The translations under genes and the position numbers were made by a program. From Sinorhizobium fredii USDA 205 (GTDB lineage: Bacteria; Pseudomonadota; Alphaproteobacteria; Rhizobiales; Rhizobiaceae), in NCBI RefSeq assembly GCF_001461695.1, contig NZ_AUTC01000024.1, positions 62,001 to 126,000 of the forward strand: a DNA stretch of 64,000 nt. Direction: 5' to 3'. The notes beneath the pieces were generated by a model. It was not told the DNA's origin. It was given only the letters and a program-made list of their open reading frames with translations, and searched no databases. Position 1 is the stretch's first letter; every line of letters starts with the position of its first letter. Positions 10,477-20,767 of the stretch are shown here, one piece after another.

Positions 10477-11397
10477 ATGGCCGGCAGCATGCTTTCAATC
10501 GGCGAATGCATGGTCGAACTGATGCAGGCGGAAGGAGGCATGTTGCGCAAGGGCTATGCCGGCGACACCTTCAATACTACCTATTACGCCCGTCTGTTCG
10601 CACCGGCCGGATGGGCCGTCGAGTATCTGACCGCCGTCGGCACCGACGTCGTGTCCGACGAGATGTTGTCATTCATCGAAGGCACCGGGGTCGGCACCGC
10701 GCATATCGCCCGGATCGAGGGCCGCATGCCGGGGCTCTACATGATTCACCTCAAGGACGGCGAGCGCAGCTTCTCCTACTGGCGCTCGACCTCGGCAGCC
10801 AAGCTGCTCGCCGACGATCCCGAACGGTTGCGGGCGGCGATCGAAAAGGGCGATATCGTCTTCTTCTCCGGAATCACGCTCGCAATCCTTGCCCCGGATG
10901 CGGTCGAAACCTTGCTGGCGGAACTGCGGCGGGCAAAGGCGAGCGGCAAGCGTGTCGTCTTCGATCCGAACATCCGCCCGCGCCTTTGGGACGACGCGGT
11001 CAGGATGCGGGCGACGCTTGAAGCCGGCGCGCGGGCGGCGACCATGCTGCTGCCAAGCTATGACGACGAGGCAACGCATTTCGGCGATGCGTCCGTCGGC
11101 GAGACGATCGAACGCTATCGCGGCCTCGGCGTCAAAGACATTGCCGTCAAGGACGGCGCCAACGGCGTCACGCTGCAGTTCGGCGAAGCCGAGCGCCGGC
11201 ATGTTCCGGCCGCGTCTGTCTCTCATGTCGTCGACACCACGAGCGCCGGCGACAGCTTCAACGGTTCGTTCCTGGCGCGCCTCGCAGCCGGCGACAATCC
11301 GGCCGACGCCGCCGCCTTCGCCGCCCGCGTCGCGGCGGCCGTGATCGGCCATCATGGGGCGCTGGTGGAACGCGAGAAGTTGCCTGAAGCGGATTAA
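10477..11397 (+). CDS. kdgK: 2-dehydro-3-deoxygluconokinase (KDG kinase), PfkB family
   Basis: About 306 residues. The ribokinase/PfkB fold is shown by the N-terminal IGECMVEL strand, the substrate-lid segment YAGDTFNTTYYARL and the C-terminal PfkB signature DTTSAGDSFNGSF, whose second Asp is the catalytic base. KDG kinase phosphorylates 2-keto-3-deoxygluconate to KDPG for the Entner-Doudoroff pathway. A GGAGGAG ribosome site immediately before 10477 favours that ATG over the one at 10447. The gene is single and is followed by a RIME element. Other PfkB sugar kinases are possible, but the GDTFNT motif fits KdgK well. Confidence 0.87.
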   Translation: MAGSMLSIGECMVELMQAEGGMLRKGYAGDTFNTTYYARLFAPAGWAVEYLTAVGTDVVSDEMLSFIEGTGVGTAHIARIEGRMPGLYMIHLKDGERSFSYWRSTSAAKLLADDPERLRAAIEKGDIVFFSGITLAILAPDAVETLLAELRRAKASGKRVVFDPNIRPRLWDDAVRMRATLEAGARAATMLLPSYDDEATHFGDASVGETIERYRGLGVKDIAVKDGANGVTLQFGEAERRHVPAASVSHVVDTTSAGDSFNGSFLARLAAGDNPADAAAFAARVAAAVIGHHGALVEREKLPEAD

Positions 11398-11407
11398 ATC
11401 GGGAAAA

Positions 11408-11520
11408 TTGCCCCTCACCCTAGCCCTCTCCCCGCACTGGGGAGAGGGGACCTAAGCGCGCGCCGCGATTCCCTTCGCCCCGCTTGCGGGGAGAAGGTGG
11501 CGGCAGCCGGATGAGGGGCG
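11408..11520 (+). repeat. RIME-type intergenic mosaic element, copy 1
   Basis: About 113 bp bounded by TTGCCCCTCA and GGATGAGGGGC, with two inner palindromes (CTCTCCCC..GGGGAGAG and CTTCGCCCC..GGGGAGAAGG). It lies between the convergent kdgK and der genes, where it may also stop transcription from both sides. Confidence 0.8.
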
Positions 11521-11531
11521 GACCGACGCGA

Positions 11532-12962
11532 TCAGCGCCTCTTGCGCGCCTTCGATTCGAAAGGATTGTCCGAGGCGCGGAAATGGACGCGGATCGGCAC
11601 GCCCGGCATGTCGAAATCGTTGCGCAGCCCGTTGATCAGGTAGCGGACATAGGATTCCGGCACCGCCTCGGGGCGCGTGCAGGAGATCATGAAGCCCGGC
11701 GGGCGGGCCTTCACCTGGGTCATGTATTTGAGCTTCAGGCGACGGCCTGAGACGGCCGGCGGCGGGTGTTGGACCTGCTGCGATTCCAGCCAGCGATTGA
11801 GCCGCGCCGTCGAGATGCGCCGGTTCCAGACCTTGTCCGTCTCGATGATCGCCTGCATCAGCCGGTCGAGCCCATAACCCGTGTGGCCGGAAATCGGCAC
11901 GGCACGGATGCCGCGAGCCTGCGGCAGCAGTCGTTCGGTCTTTTCGCGAAGGTCCGCAAGTACCGCCTGCCAGTCCTCGACCAGATCCCATTTGTTGAAG
12001 GCGAGTACCGCTGCACGCCCCTCGCGCATGACCAGATCGACGATCTGCAGATCCTGCTTCTCGAAGGGGATCGTCGCATCGAAGATGATGACCACCGTTT
12101 CGGCAAAGCGAATCGCTCGGAGCGCGTCGGCAACCGAAAGTTTTTCCAGCTTCTCCTGCACCTTGGCCTTGCGACGCATGCCGGCCGTGTCGAACATCTT
12201 GATCGTGCGGCCGCGCCATTCCCATTCAACCGAGATGGAATCGCGGGTGATGCCGGCTTCGGGGCCGGTCAGCAGCCGGTCTTCGCCGAGGAAGCGGTTG
12301 ATCAGCGTCGACTTGCCGGCATTCGGCCGACCGACGATCGCGACGCGCAGGGGCTTCGTCTCGTCATAGGTTGGTTCGGATTCTTCGTCCTCCCCCCCGC
12401 CTGCACCGGTCGGGCGGATATCGACATCGGTCTCGGCGACGTCTTCCCTGGGCGGGAAGGCTCTCTCTTCGCCGAGCGCGGTGACGATCGCGTCGCGGAG
12501 ATCGAGCATGCCCTGGCCGTGCTCGGCCGAGATCGGGCACGGCTCGCCGAGGCCGAGCGTGAAGGCGTCGTAGAAGCCGCCATCGGAGCCGCGCGCCTCT
12601 GACTTGTTGGCGACGACGATGACGGGCTTGCCGCGCCGGCGCAGCATTTCGGCAAGCGTTTCATCGGCCGGCGTCAGGCCTGCCTTGGCATCGATGACAA
12701 ACAGCGACAGGTCCGCCTCGTCGATTGCCTGTTCGGTCTGCGCCCACATCCGCCCCTGCAGGCTGTCGGGGGCCGACTGCTCGAGACCGGCGGTATCGAT
12801 GATGCGGAACTTCAAATCGACGAGTTTCGCGTCGCCGGGGCGGCGGTCACGCGTCACCCCCGGCGTGTCGTCGACGAGCGCCAGCTTCTTGCCAACCAGG
12901 CGGTTGAACAAGGTCGACTTGCCGACATTGGGACGCCCGACGATGGCGACGGTGAAACTCAT
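11532..12962 (-). CDS. der: Ribosome-biogenesis GTPase Der (EngA)
   Basis: 476-residue double GTPase essential for 50S subunit assembly. The first G domain starts at residue 5 ([13 protein letters not shown], then [12 protein letters not shown]), the second near residue 205 ([13 protein letters not shown], then [12 protein letters not shown]), and a KH-like C-terminal domain follows. An acidic, Gly-rich linker (about 180-200) joins the G domains. The ATG at 12962 has a GAGGC site that overlaps the end of the upstream TPR gene; the two genes are 10 bases apart and form an operon, as in many alphaproteobacteria. Confidence 0.97.
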   Translation of the reverse strand: MSFTVAIVGRPNVGKSTLFNRLVGKKLALVDDTPGVTRDRRPGDAKLVDLKFRIIDTAGLEQSAPDSLQGRMWAQTEQAIDEADLSLFVIDAKAGLTPADETLAEMLRRRGKPVIVVANKSEARGSDGGFYDAFTLGLGEPCPISAEHGQGMLDLRDAIVTALGEERAFPPREDVAETDVDIRPTGAGGGEDEESEPTYDETKPLRVAIVGRPNAGKSTLINRFLGEDRLLTGPEAGITRDSISVEWEWRGRTIKMFDTAGMRRKAKVQEKLEKLSVADALRAIRFAETVVIIFDATIPFEKQDLQIVDLVMREGRAAVLAFNKWDLVEDWQAVLADLREKTERLLPQARGIRAVPISGHTGYGLDRLMQAIIETDKVWNRRISTARLNRWLESQQVQHPPPAVSGRRLKLKYMTQVKARPPGFMISCTRPEAVPESYVRYLINGLRNDFDMPGVPIRVHFRASDNPFESKARKRR

Positions 12963-12972
12963 ATCAAATGCC

Positions 12973-13641
12973 TCAAGCTTTGCCGCTCGCCGCAATCACA
13001 TCAAGCAGCATCTGCGCTCGATTGACGACGCCGCGCGGGCTGTCGGTGTCGTCGGCGATCTGCTGGAACCAGCCCTTCGCCTTGGCGTAGTCGCCTGCCT
13101 TATAGGCCGCAAGGCCAAGCGCCTCGCGCGCCGAATGGCGCATGGCGTTCTGCGGCACGGCCAACTGTTCGACCTCGGCCGAGACCTGATCGTAGGTGCC
13201 TGTATCGATGAGCAGGTATGCCGCGCGCAACCGCGCCGCATCGCGGAGTGCCGGCGGAATGCGGGTATCCTTGCCAATCTCGGTGAACGCCGCAACAGCC
13301 GCTTCCGTTTCGCCCTTCTGGGCCTTAAGCGTCGCCGAACGGAGCCGCGCCAGAACCGGATAGGAGCCGTAACCCTCCTGCTCCAGCTTCGTCAGTGCGC
13401 CGAGAGCCTCCTCCGATTTGTTTTCCTTGGCGAGATCGAGGGCTACGAGAAAGGCGTCGCCCGACTGCGACGAGGAGCTCTCCTGCCAATAGTCATAGCC
13501 GACCTTGCCGACGGTGCCGAGGACGATGAGTGCCGCAATCCCGATGATGACGCCGCCGAAGCGCGTCCAGATGGCCTTCATCTGGTCCGAGCGGAGTTCT
13601 TCATTGACCTCGCGGATAAAGCTGTCGTCCTGGTTTGCCAT
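12973..13641 (-). CDS. Membrane-anchored TPR protein (YfgM-like, upstream of der)
   Basis: 222 residues. A cytoplasmic N-terminal stretch ([23 protein letters not shown]) precedes one transmembrane helix at about 28-46, then a periplasmic TPR-like region of Ala-rich helical pairs. This architecture matches YfgM/DUF2133 proteins, which associate with the Sec translocon and periplasmic chaperones in E. coli and are usually encoded beside der and bamB. No bamB follows here: der comes next, 10 bases downstream. The ATG at 13641 starts the conserved [12 protein letters not shown] sequence; upstream in-frame starts add an unconserved leader. Confidence 0.85.
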   Translation of the reverse strand: MANQDDSFIREVNEELRSDQMKAIWTRFGGVIIGIAALIVLGTVGKVGYDYWQESSSSQSGDAFLVALDLAKENKSEEALGALTKLEQEGYGSYPVLARLRSATLKAQKGETEAAVAAFTEIGKDTRIPPALRDAARLRAAYLLIDTGTYDQVSAEVEQLAVPQNAMRHSAREALGLAAYKAGDYAKAKGWFQQIADDTDSPRGVVNRAQMLLDVIAASGKA

Positions 13642-13829
13642 CTTTCGCCCCGGCCTTGCCTGCACGCTGGCACGTAGCCCCCCGACAATCGACACCGATG
13701 TCCGGAAAGGATACGCGCAATCTCAAATGTTCGAGCATCCGTTGCGCGTCCAGACGGACACGCGTCGCTCTATGTGGATTTTGCGCCTTCTACCCGATTT
13801 TGCGCCGCTTGTAAGGGGGCTGGCGACAT

Positions 13830-14417
13830 TTAGCCCATCACGATAGGCGCGACGCCGATCAGCCAATCGTGCAGCTTCCAGATGAAGAGCACATAGGCAA
13901 CGAGGCCGATAAGGATCGCCAGCATGTCGTTCTGCGTCGACTTGAACACCGGCAGCACGGTTTCGCCGGCGCGCTCGCGTCGTTTCAGCGAGATACGCAG
14001 GATCACCGCCCAAGCGAGAAAGGACCCGAAGAGCAGCACCGATGACGTCTCGCCGTTCGCAAGCAAATGTGCCAGCGCCCAGATCTTGATCGACAGGATC
14101 TGCGGATGCTTGACCGCGGCGGCGATGCGCCCCGCCGGCAGGAAGCCCGCGGCGAGCAAGACAAAGGCAAACAACATCAGCAGAAGGGCAATGTGGCGCA
14201 GGAACACCGGCGGATTGTAGAGCATCGCCGTTTCGCCGCGCGCCTGGCCGAATCCGTAGATGATAAGACAGAGACCGACGAGGCTGACGAGCGCATAAAG
14301 TCCCATCCATGCGCCCTTGCCGCGGTTCTCGATGAAGCTAGCGCGAATATCGGGCGCAACCACGCGGACGAGGTGCATGCCGAGGAATATCACGATACCG
14401 AGGACCAAAAGAGTCAT
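13830..14417 (-). CDS. NnrU family integral membrane protein
   Basis: 195 residues with about five transmembrane segments and the NnrU-family features: N-terminal LGIVIFLGMHLVR, a central RHPQ-like motif (AVKHPQILSIKIWALAHLLANGE) and a C-terminal hydrophobic helix with KLHDW. NnrU was named in denitrifying bacteria for a link with nitric-oxide reductase expression; the family is also related to 15-cis-zeta-carotene isomerase. No denitrification gene is nearby, so the role here is undetermined. Confidence 0.85.
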   Translation of the reverse strand: MTLLVLGIVIFLGMHLVRVVAPDIRASFIENRGKGAWMGLYALVSLVGLCLIIYGFGQARGETAMLYNPPVFLRHIALLLMLFAFVLLAAGFLPAGRIAAAVKHPQILSIKIWALAHLLANGETSSVLLFGSFLAWAVILRISLKRRERAGETVLPVFKSTQNDMLAILIGLVAYVLFIWKLHDWLIGVAPIVMG

Positions 14418-14666
14418 AACTCACCCACGCTAGATTTTGCCGCTTCCGGACACCCGGATTTCGAACGCCATCGATCAACAAATCTCAGCGCGATGCAAGC
14501 GCTTCGCCGCTTCGAGCCTCGCTGATCCCGCTTTATTCCTTTGTTTACCATCGCATAACGATATCCCCTGCAAATTCCAGCGGGATCAAAGGATTGCCGC
14601 ATTGTTGAACAAGGGACGGCAACAACCACTCGTCGCATCCGCTGATTCTCCCGAGAAGCCGTCCCT

Positions 14667-15671
14667 ATGCCACGCAAGATCCTCGCGCTCTCGCTTTGTC
14701 TTCTTCCCACGGCGACATTCGCCGATCCGCCGGCGGCACCGCCGCCCGCCAAGGAAACGCAGCTCGTCATCGTCTCCTTCGATGGTGCGCACGACAACGC
14801 GCTGTGGGAAAAGAGTCTCGCCATGGCGAAGCGTACCGGCGCGCATTTCACCTATTTTCTCTCCTGCACCTTCCTGATGACGAAGGCGGATGGGAGACAG
14901 AGCTACAAGGCGCCGGGGCAGAAGGCCGGTCGCTCGAATGTCGGCTTCGCCCAGAGTCGCGAGGAGATCGCCATCCGTGCCGGCCATATCTGGCAGGCGC
15001 ATCTCGAGGGCCACGACATCGGCAGCCATGCCTGCGGCCATTTCGACGGCAAGGGCTGGAGCGCTGCCGACTGGGAGAGCGAATTTGCCGCTTTCCGTAC
15101 CGCTCTCGTCGACGCCTGGAAAAAGGCCGGCGAACCGGAAGCCGAACCGCAAGGCTGGGCGGACTTCGCCCGCAATGACGTCAAGGGTTTTCGCGCGCCC
15201 TACCTTTCGTTGAGCAGCGGTCTGATGCCGGCGCTAGAAGCCTTCAAGTTCACCTATGATGCGAGTCTCGTCACCAAGGGGCCGGGCTGGCCCATGACCG
15301 GGGACGGGATGCCGCGCTTCGGCCTGCCGCTCATCCCGGAGGGACCCTCGCACCGCCCGGTGATCGGCATGGACTACAACCTGTTCATCCGCCATTCGAT
15401 GGGCGTCGAAAACAAGAAGGACAGCGCCCGCTTCGAGGAACGCACGCTCGCCGCCTATCGCGAGGCCTTCCGCAAGGAATATGACGGCGAGCGCATCCCG
15501 CTGCAACTCGGCTTCCACTTCGTCGAGATGAACGGCGGCGCCTATTGGCGGGCGCTTGACCGCTTCCTGACGGAAACCTGTAAGAAGCCGGACGTCGCCT
15601 GCGTCAGCTATGCCGACGCCTTGCCGATGATCGAGGATGCCAGGAGGAAGGCGGATCGCTCCGCCTTCTGA
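14667..15671 (+). CDS. Secreted polysaccharide deacetylase-like protein
   Basis: 334 residues with a signal peptide (about 1-20, cleaved near TFADPP). The deacetylase fold is indicated by the first-strand Asp in IVSFDGAHDN, the metal-site segment GHDIGSHACGHFDG (HxxxH) and the RAPYLSLSSGL motif with its Arg. Compared with chitooligosaccharide deacetylases the spacing is stretched, so it belongs to a divergent group and the substrate is unknown; a cell-envelope polymer is likely from its export. It is convergent with bacA (12 bases between stops). A 9-bp complementary pair (AGGGACGGC and GCCGTCCCT) brackets the leader just before the ATG. Confidence 0.75.
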   Translation: MPRKILALSLCLLPTATFADPPAAPPPAKETQLVIVSFDGAHDNALWEKSLAMAKRTGAHFTYFLSCTFLMTKADGRQSYKAPGQKAGRSNVGFAQSREEIAIRAGHIWQAHLEGHDIGSHACGHFDGKGWSAADWESEFAAFRTALVDAWKKAGEPEAEPQGWADFARNDVKGFRAPYLSLSSGLMPALEAFKFTYDASLVTKGPGWPMTGDGMPRFGLPLIPEGPSHRPVIGMDYNLFIRHSMGVENKKDSARFEERTLAAYREAFRKEYDGERIPLQLGFHFVEMNGGAYWRALDRFLTETCKKPDVACVSYADALPMIEDARRKADRSAF

Positions 15672-15683
15672 TATGGCTTGCTA

Positions 15684-16946
15684 TTACAGCGCGAGTTCTT
15701 CCTGGCCGCCCGCTTCGATGAACTGCTGGTCGATCTCCGGCAACGGCTGCTCATCGAGCACCGACTCGAAGGCGCGAAGACGCTTGTAGATCGAAAGCAG
15801 CTCGACGATCGTCGGCCAGGAATTGACCAGGTATTGGAAAGAGGAGCTCACCTGACCGAACGCACCGGAAATCTGGTTTAGCGCGCCAAGCGAAATCTTA
15901 CCCGCGATAATCGAAGGCGCGAGGATTAGCAACGAGAAGATGTTGTTGATCTGCAGATAGAAAATGCGCGCGATATTGAAGTACAGGTAGTGGAAATACA
16001 GCCGGAAATAGTTCATGCGAACATTGCTGAAAAGCTCCGCAACGGTTTCCGGCTGGGCGCGATCGACGTGATCCTCGCCGTAAACCAGCTCCTTGCGGTA
16101 GGCGGCTTCCACACGCTGGTTGCGAAACTCCAGTCCCGGAAGCTTGATCCCGACCAGGGCGAGGAACACGGTACCGAAAAGCGACCACAGGACGGCTGCC
16201 GTGACCAACGGGTAAGGAATGCTGCCGACGATCGGTAGTTCGGTGACGTTCTCCGAAAGTCGGATCAGCACAGGCGTGAAGGCGATCAAAGTCATGACGC
16301 TGTCAATCAGGCTGACGCCGAGCCCTTCGACCGTCGAGGAGAAGCGCATCGTATCTTCCTGTACGCGCTGCGAGGCACCCTCGATGTGACGCAGCTTGCC
16401 CCAGTTGGCCATGTAGTATTCGTTCATCGCCGTACGCCAACGGAAGATGTAATGGCTGACGAAGAAACGCGTCATGACCGCGACTGCCACGGCGACCATG
16501 GCGATGCCGAGGAAGGTGCCGATCTGAGCGTAGAACTCTTCGGCCGTGACAACAGCCGCCTTGGAAACCGCGGCCTGGATCAGGTCCCAGAACGGACCGT
16601 ACCAGTTGTTGATCGCCACGCTCACCTGCACTTGGAAGTAGGTGACGAAAAGGATGAGAGCGGATCCCCAAATAGACCAGCTCTGCCAGCGATGCGGAGA
16701 GTAGACCTGCCAGAAGGCGGCGAAAATAGCCACCACCAATCCAAAGTAGATATAGAACCAGAGGAAGGCAGGCGACCAGAAGGCCGAGATACCGACGATC
16801 GGCGGGGCATCAGCCGGCGCGGGGGGCAAGCCAACGAAGGCGCCGATCCTTTCACCCCAGCCATACCAGAAGGCAACGGCAATCAGCGACCAGATAACGA
16901 CGGAGATGAAGAACTGCTTCGGCTTGGGGAAGAAGGATTGGAACAA
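15684..16946 (-). CDS. bacA: BacA, peptide transporter required for bacteroid development
   Basis: 420 residues, the same length as Sinorhizobium BacA. It is an inner-membrane SbmA/BacA-family protein with an SbmA_BacA-type ABC-exporter-like transmembrane fold and no ATPase domain. Residues shown by mutation in S. meliloti to matter sit at identical positions: Trp182, Gln193, Asp198, Arg284 and Arg389. BacA imports peptides such as bleomycin and plant NCR peptides and affects very-long-chain fatty acid modification of lipid A; it is essential in legume nodules that make NCR peptides. The conserved start [10 protein letters not shown] is encoded from a TTG at 16946, with only a weak ribosome site upstream. 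Confidence 0.95.
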   Translation of the reverse strand: MFQSFFPKPKQFFISVVIWSLIAVAFWYGWGERIGAFVGLPPAPADAPPIVGISAFWSPAFLWFYIYFGLVVAIFAAFWQVYSPHRWQSWSIWGSALILFVTYFQVQVSVAINNWYGPFWDLIQAAVSKAAVVTAEEFYAQIGTFLGIAMVAVAVAVMTRFFVSHYIFRWRTAMNEYYMANWGKLRHIEGASQRVQEDTMRFSSTVEGLGVSLIDSVMTLIAFTPVLIRLSENVTELPIVGSIPYPLVTAAVLWSLFGTVFLALVGIKLPGLEFRNQRVEAAYRKELVYGEDHVDRAQPETVAELFSNVRMNYFRLYFHYLYFNIARIFYLQINNIFSLLILAPSIIAGKISLGALNQISGAFGQVSSSFQYLVNSWPTIVELLSIYKRLRAFESVLDEQPLPEIDQQFIEAGGQEELAL

Positions 16947-17112
16947 GGGACGGCACTCGCTTTTCTTCGGAGGGCAACGACTTGCCTCCTGATGCGGCCG
17001 AAACTAGGGCAAATTGCGCGCGGCAACAATTACGCAATCCCAATGTTACTGTTATTTCATGAAGCTCCCGCCCGGGGAACGCCGTCCCCAGCGCCCGCAA
17101 ATCGTCAGAACT

Positions 17113-18411
17113 TCACCGTGCCAACGCAGCCCGAATCCTGCGCAGTTCCAGCACCACCACCATACCGCAGCAGAACAGAACAACGGCAGCAACCAGCGTC
17201 GGCAGTGCGAAACTTCCGGTCCGCTCCGCCAGCCACCCAGCCACCACCGGTCCGATGATCTGGCCGATGCCGAAAGCCGCGGTCATCAGGGCGAGCGCCC
17301 TCCGCGGACTTTCGGGCGCAAGCTGACGGCCGATCTGCAGGCCATAGGCCGTCACCATCATGAAGGTAGCGCCGAGCATCAGCCCGCCGACAAGCGGCGC
17401 CACGGACACCGGCAGAGAAACGGTCAGCAGGAGGCCGACAGCCTCGACCAGGAGGCCCGCGGCATAGACGCCCGCCAGCCCGAGGCGCGGCACGGCGAAA
17501 CGCCACAGATAGATCGACAGCGCAGCGCTGACACCGGTGATCAGCCAGGCGAGAAACTCGACACTGTGCCCGCCGCTGTCGCCGCGCGCCATGGCAACGA
17601 GGAACGTCGCGGTGATGACGTAGCCGAAGCCGAAGAAGCCATAGGTGAGCGTGACCACGGTCAGCGGCCGGGTCCAGGTAAGCGGCGCCTCGCGCCCGGC
17701 GCCCTTCCCCACGTGATCGCTGCCGGGCAGCAGAGCGGCAACAAGAGCCGTACCCAGGAGCGCCACAAGCGCGCCGGTGAACCAATCTCCTTGTGAGGCG
17801 GAGAGGCCTGCGACGCCCGCAAGCGGTGCGGCCCAGACGCAGATCGAGGAAAGCGCAATGCCGAAACCGACGCCGCCGAAATGCACCGAGGGCACATGTT
17901 CGGATTTCGCGCGCAGCCCCTGCCCCAGCACGATCCCGGACAGGAAGATCATCGCAAAGGCGCTCGCCAGTCCGGCAAGGAGGCGGACGATCGAATAGAC
18001 GAGAACCGACGAGGTGAGCCCCATCGCCGCGAGCAAGAGTGTTGTCGCGCCAAGCGCAGCAAGGCCGATCCGCCGCTCATGCCCGTAGGCCCAGCCATAG
18101 GCGGCAAGCACGGCACCCGCGAGATAGCCGACGAAGTTGGCCGAGGCGATCAGCCCGGCATCCGCCGGCGAAAGCCCCGCATCGGCCATCATCGCCGGCA
18201 GGATGGGCGTATAGGAGAACCGGCCGAAGCCCATGGCGACGGCCATGGCAACGGCCCCTGCGATCGCCGTCGCGGCGAGGCTGCTGCGTGACGCCTCACG
18301 AGGCGCAGGAGACGACGGTTCCTCCAAGTGCCCCGTTCGACGCGGATCAGTGCGGTCGGTCATGCCGACGTGCTTTTCGTCGCGGTCCGGTAATCTGTGG
18401 AGCGTACTCAT
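17113..18411 (-). CDS. MFS transporter, YbfB/YjiJ type
   Basis: 432 residues with twelve predicted membrane spans after a charged N-terminal tail (about 1-40). The first span holds AVAMGFGRFSYTPILPAM, the hallmark of the YbfB/YjiJ major-facilitator subgroup. Substrate unknown; the group is usually described as sugar or small-molecule efflux. The start is uncertain: the ATG at 18411 has an AAGAAGGG sequence too close to it, and the ATG at 18363 is an alternative. It stands alone, transcribed away from map. Confidence 0.8.
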   Translation of the reverse strand: MSTLHRLPDRDEKHVGMTDRTDPRRTGHLEEPSSPAPREASRSSLAATAIAGAVAMAVAMGFGRFSYTPILPAMMADAGLSPADAGLIASANFVGYLAGAVLAAYGWAYGHERRIGLAALGATTLLLAAMGLTSSVLVYSIVRLLAGLASAFAMIFLSGIVLGQGLRAKSEHVPSVHFGGVGFGIALSSICVWAAPLAGVAGLSASQGDWFTGALVALLGTALVAALLPGSDHVGKGAGREAPLTWTRPLTVVTLTYGFFGFGYVITATFLVAMARGDSGGHSVEFLAWLITGVSAALSIYLWRFAVPRLGLAGVYAAGLLVEAVGLLLTVSLPVSVAPLVGGLMLGATFMMVTAYGLQIGRQLAPESPRRALALMTAAFGIGQIIGPVVAGWLAERTGSFALPTLVAAVVLFCCGMVVVLELRRIRAALAR

Positions 18412-18519
18412 CCCTTCTTATTGCATCGCAGCAACAAGGCGACAAATCATTATGATTGAACCTTCGATTAATGGAATCGAACGGTCGCAGCCGCGACGGC
18501 ACGGCTGCATCTGCTCTGC

Positions 18520-19269
18520 TCACCCTGGCAGCGTTACCACCAGCGGCCCGGTCCGGGTGACGACGACCGTATGTTCGTATTGCACCGTCGGAGCGCGTGG
18601 TTCGCTGTAAAGCGTCCAGTCATCGTCGCCGCCCTCGGCCCAATGCGCGCCCATCGACAGGAACGGTTCGACGGTGAAGACCATGCCTTCCTTCATCCGG
18701 CGCCTTTCGGAGGGATCCGGCCAGGTGGCGATCTCGGCCGGATCCTCGTGCAACGACCGGCCGATGCCGTGGCTCGCCAGGTTGGTGACGAGCGAATAGC
18801 GGTTCCTGCGCGCGAATTCGCCGATGGCGTTGCCGATCGAGGCCAACGACTGGTCCGGCCGCACCTGCTTCAAGCCCACCCACATGGCCCGCTTGCCATC
18901 GCGGCAGAGCCGGTCGATGGCGGACGTGACCGGCGGCACGGGGAAGGAGGCGCCGGTATCGGCAAACAGACCGTCCTTCTCGGCGGAGACGTCGATGTTG
19001 ACGAGATCGCCGGCGCGGATCACCCGGCTGCCCGGAATACCATGGGCGACTTCCTCGTTGACGCTGATGCACGTCGCACCGGGGAACTTGTAGCAGAGCT
19101 CCGGCGCCGAACGCGCGCCCGCATCCTCGAGCACCCGGCGGCCAATCGCGTCGAGTTCCGCCGTGGTGATGCCGGGTTCGAGCGCCTCGCCCATCGCCTG
19201 AAGCGCATTGGCGCAGATGCGGCCGATTTCCTTCAGCCGCTCAAGATCTTCGTCGTTGTTGAGGGTCAT
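18520..19269 (-). CDS. map: Type I methionine aminopeptidase
   Basis: 249 residues of the pita-bread fold that removes the initiator Met. The five metal ligands can be placed: Asp in NIDVSAEKDG, Asp in GLFADTGASF, His in LASHGIGRSLHE, Glu in FTVEPFLS and Glu in VQYEHTVVVT. The substrate-side segment YKFPGATCISVNEEVAHGIPG is also conserved. Its N-terminus is that of a housekeeping-size type Ia enzyme. Whether it is the essential copy or a paralogue cannot be told from the window. The ATG at 19269 begins the conserved protein; the extension to 19293 is unconserved. Confidence 0.9.
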   Translation of the reverse strand: MTLNNDEDLERLKEIGRICANALQAMGEALEPGITTAELDAIGRRVLEDAGARSAPELCYKFPGATCISVNEEVAHGIPGSRVIRAGDLVNIDVSAEKDGLFADTGASFPVPPVTSAIDRLCRDGKRAMWVGLKQVRPDQSLASIGNAIGEFARRNRYSLVTNLASHGIGRSLHEDPAEIATWPDPSERRRMKEGMVFTVEPFLSMGAHWAEGGDDDWTLYSEPRAPTVQYEHTVVVTRTGPLVVTLPG

Positions 19270-19340
19270 GATGTCTCGCTTTCGCGGCCACATGTAGCGT
19301 GCCGACGCTGGCGATGCCAGTACCGACCACGCGAGCGCAG

Positions 19341-20381
19341 CTACTGACGCTCGTCCGCCAGCATCTCGCGGACCCGCGGCGCGACCTTGGTGCCGTAGAG
19401 CTCGATGCCGCGCATGATCTCACCGTGCGGCATCGGGCCGATCGCCATCTGCAAGAGGAAGCGATCGTTGCGGAAGAGCTTCTGGTGCGCGACGATCTTT
19501 TGCGCGACCGTCTCCGGGTCGCCGATGAAGAGGTTGCCGGTCGGGCTGCGCGCCTGGTCATAGTGGGCGCGGTTCGTCGGTCCCCAGCCGCGCTCTCGGC
19601 CGATGCGGTTCATCACCTCCGCCTGCGGTCCATAGAAGCGGTCGGCCGCCAAATCGGTCGTGTCGGCGATGAAGCCGTGGACGTTGATGCTCGTCTTCAA
19701 TTTCGATGCATCCTGTCCGGCGCGCCGCGCCGCCTCGCGGTAGAGATCGAAGAGCGGTGCGAACCGCCGCGGTTCTCCACCGATGATCGCAAGCGCCATC
19801 GGCAGGCCGAGCGCGCCGGCGCGGGCGACCGACTGCGGCGTGCCGCCGACGGCAATCCAGAGCGGCAGCGGATCCTGCAGCGGCCGCGGATAGACGCCGC
19901 GATCGTCGATCGGCGGCCGCATCTCGCCGGACCAGGTGACCTTCTCGCTGTCGCGGATCGCCAGCAAGAGGTCCAACTTCTCGGCGAAAAGCCGGTCGTA
20001 ATCGTCCAGCGACTGGCCGAACAGCGGGAAGGATTCGATGAAGGAGCCGCGCCCGGCCATGATTTCCGCGCGACCGTTGGAGACGAGATCGAGCGTCGCG
20101 AATTGCTGGAAGACGCGGACCGGATCGTCGGAGCTCAGCACCGTCACCGCGCTCGTCAGCCGGATGTTCTTCGTCTTGGCCGCCGCCGCCGCCAGAATGA
20201 CCGCCGGCGCAGAGGCCGCGTAGTCGGGGCGGTGGTGTTCGCCAAGCCCGAAGACATCAAGGCCGACCTGGTCGGCAAGCTCGATCTCTTCGATGAGGTT
20301 GGCAAGCCGGCGGCGCCCTTCCCTGCCCTTGCTTTCGGCGTTCGGATCGACATCCGCGAATGTGTAAAGCCCGAGTTCCAT
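19341..20381 (-). CDS. Luciferase-like flavin monooxygenase (LLM class)
   Basis: 346 residues of the bacterial-luciferase-like TIM barrel that uses reduced FMN. Family marks are the N-terminal [10 protein letters not shown] strand, [27 protein letters not shown] (the EHH block), [30 protein letters not shown] and the C-terminal [12 protein letters not shown] segment. The natural substrate is not deducible. It lies 71 bases downstream of map on the same strand. The ATG at 20381 starts the conserved [10 protein letters not shown]; upstream in-frame codons are unconserved. Confidence 0.85.
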   Translation of the reverse strand: MELGLYTFADVDPNAESKGREGRRRLANLIEEIELADQVGLDVFGLGEHHRPDYAASAPAVILAAAAAKTKNIRLTSAVTVLSSDDPVRVFQQFATLDLVSNGRAEIMAGRGSFIESFPLFGQSLDDYDRLFAEKLDLLLAIRDSEKVTWSGEMRPPIDDRGVYPRPLQDPLPLWIAVGGTPQSVARAGALGLPMALAIIGGEPRRFAPLFDLYREAARRAGQDASKLKTSINVHGFIADTTDLAADRFYGPQAEVMNRIGRERGWGPTNRAHYDQARSPTGNLFIGDPETVAQKIVAHQKLFRNDRFLLQMAIGPMPHGEIMRGIELYGTKVAPRVREMLADERQ

Positions 20382-20501
20382 GCTGCCCGTCCTGTTTCTG
20401 TTTTGACAACAGATAGTTGGCGCACGCACGGGCAGCAAATGCTCATCCGGGAAACACATCGTTTCCCGAACAAGTCGATCGATGTCGGCGGACCGTTGTG
20501 T

Positions 20502-20723
20502 TCACCTCCCTTGAGCGGAGGACCGACCGCTCCGCCATCTCGTGGCATAGGGGAGCGCGAACATATAGAGGCCACTGAACAACAACAGGAACAGAGGAAG
20601 CAGCGGCGAATAGACGATCCAGGCGGGCGGCTCACCCAGCGCCATGGCGACGAAATTGGCAATCACGGTCGCCGTGAAAATGATCGACAGCCAGCGGTGA
20701 ATTTGCCGAATCCAAGCACTCAT
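20502..20723 (-). CDS. Small membrane protein, third gene of the ArsR operon
   Basis: 73 residues with two hydrophobic spans (about 10-30 and 36-58) and a basic tail. A GGGAGG site lies 9 bases before the ATG, which supports translation. It follows the SRPBCC gene on the same strand with a 44-base gap, so it is probably co-transcribed with it and the ArsR repressor. I do not recognise the family by name; short proteins of this type follow ArsR-SRPBCC pairs in other rhizobia. Confidence 0.7.
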   Translation of the reverse strand: MSAWIRQIHRWLSIIFTATVIANFVAMALGEPPAWIVYSPLLPLFLLLFSGLYMFALPYATRWRSGRSSAQGR

Positions 20724-20767
20724 TAAAACCTCCCAGGAAATTCGATCACATACGGTTCTCGCCAGTT

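Noticed and set aside
14609..14667. 9-bp complementary pair before the deacetylase-like gene as a riboswitch
   Set aside because: The loop is about 40 bases and no known aptamer core is recognisable; the pairing may be chance.
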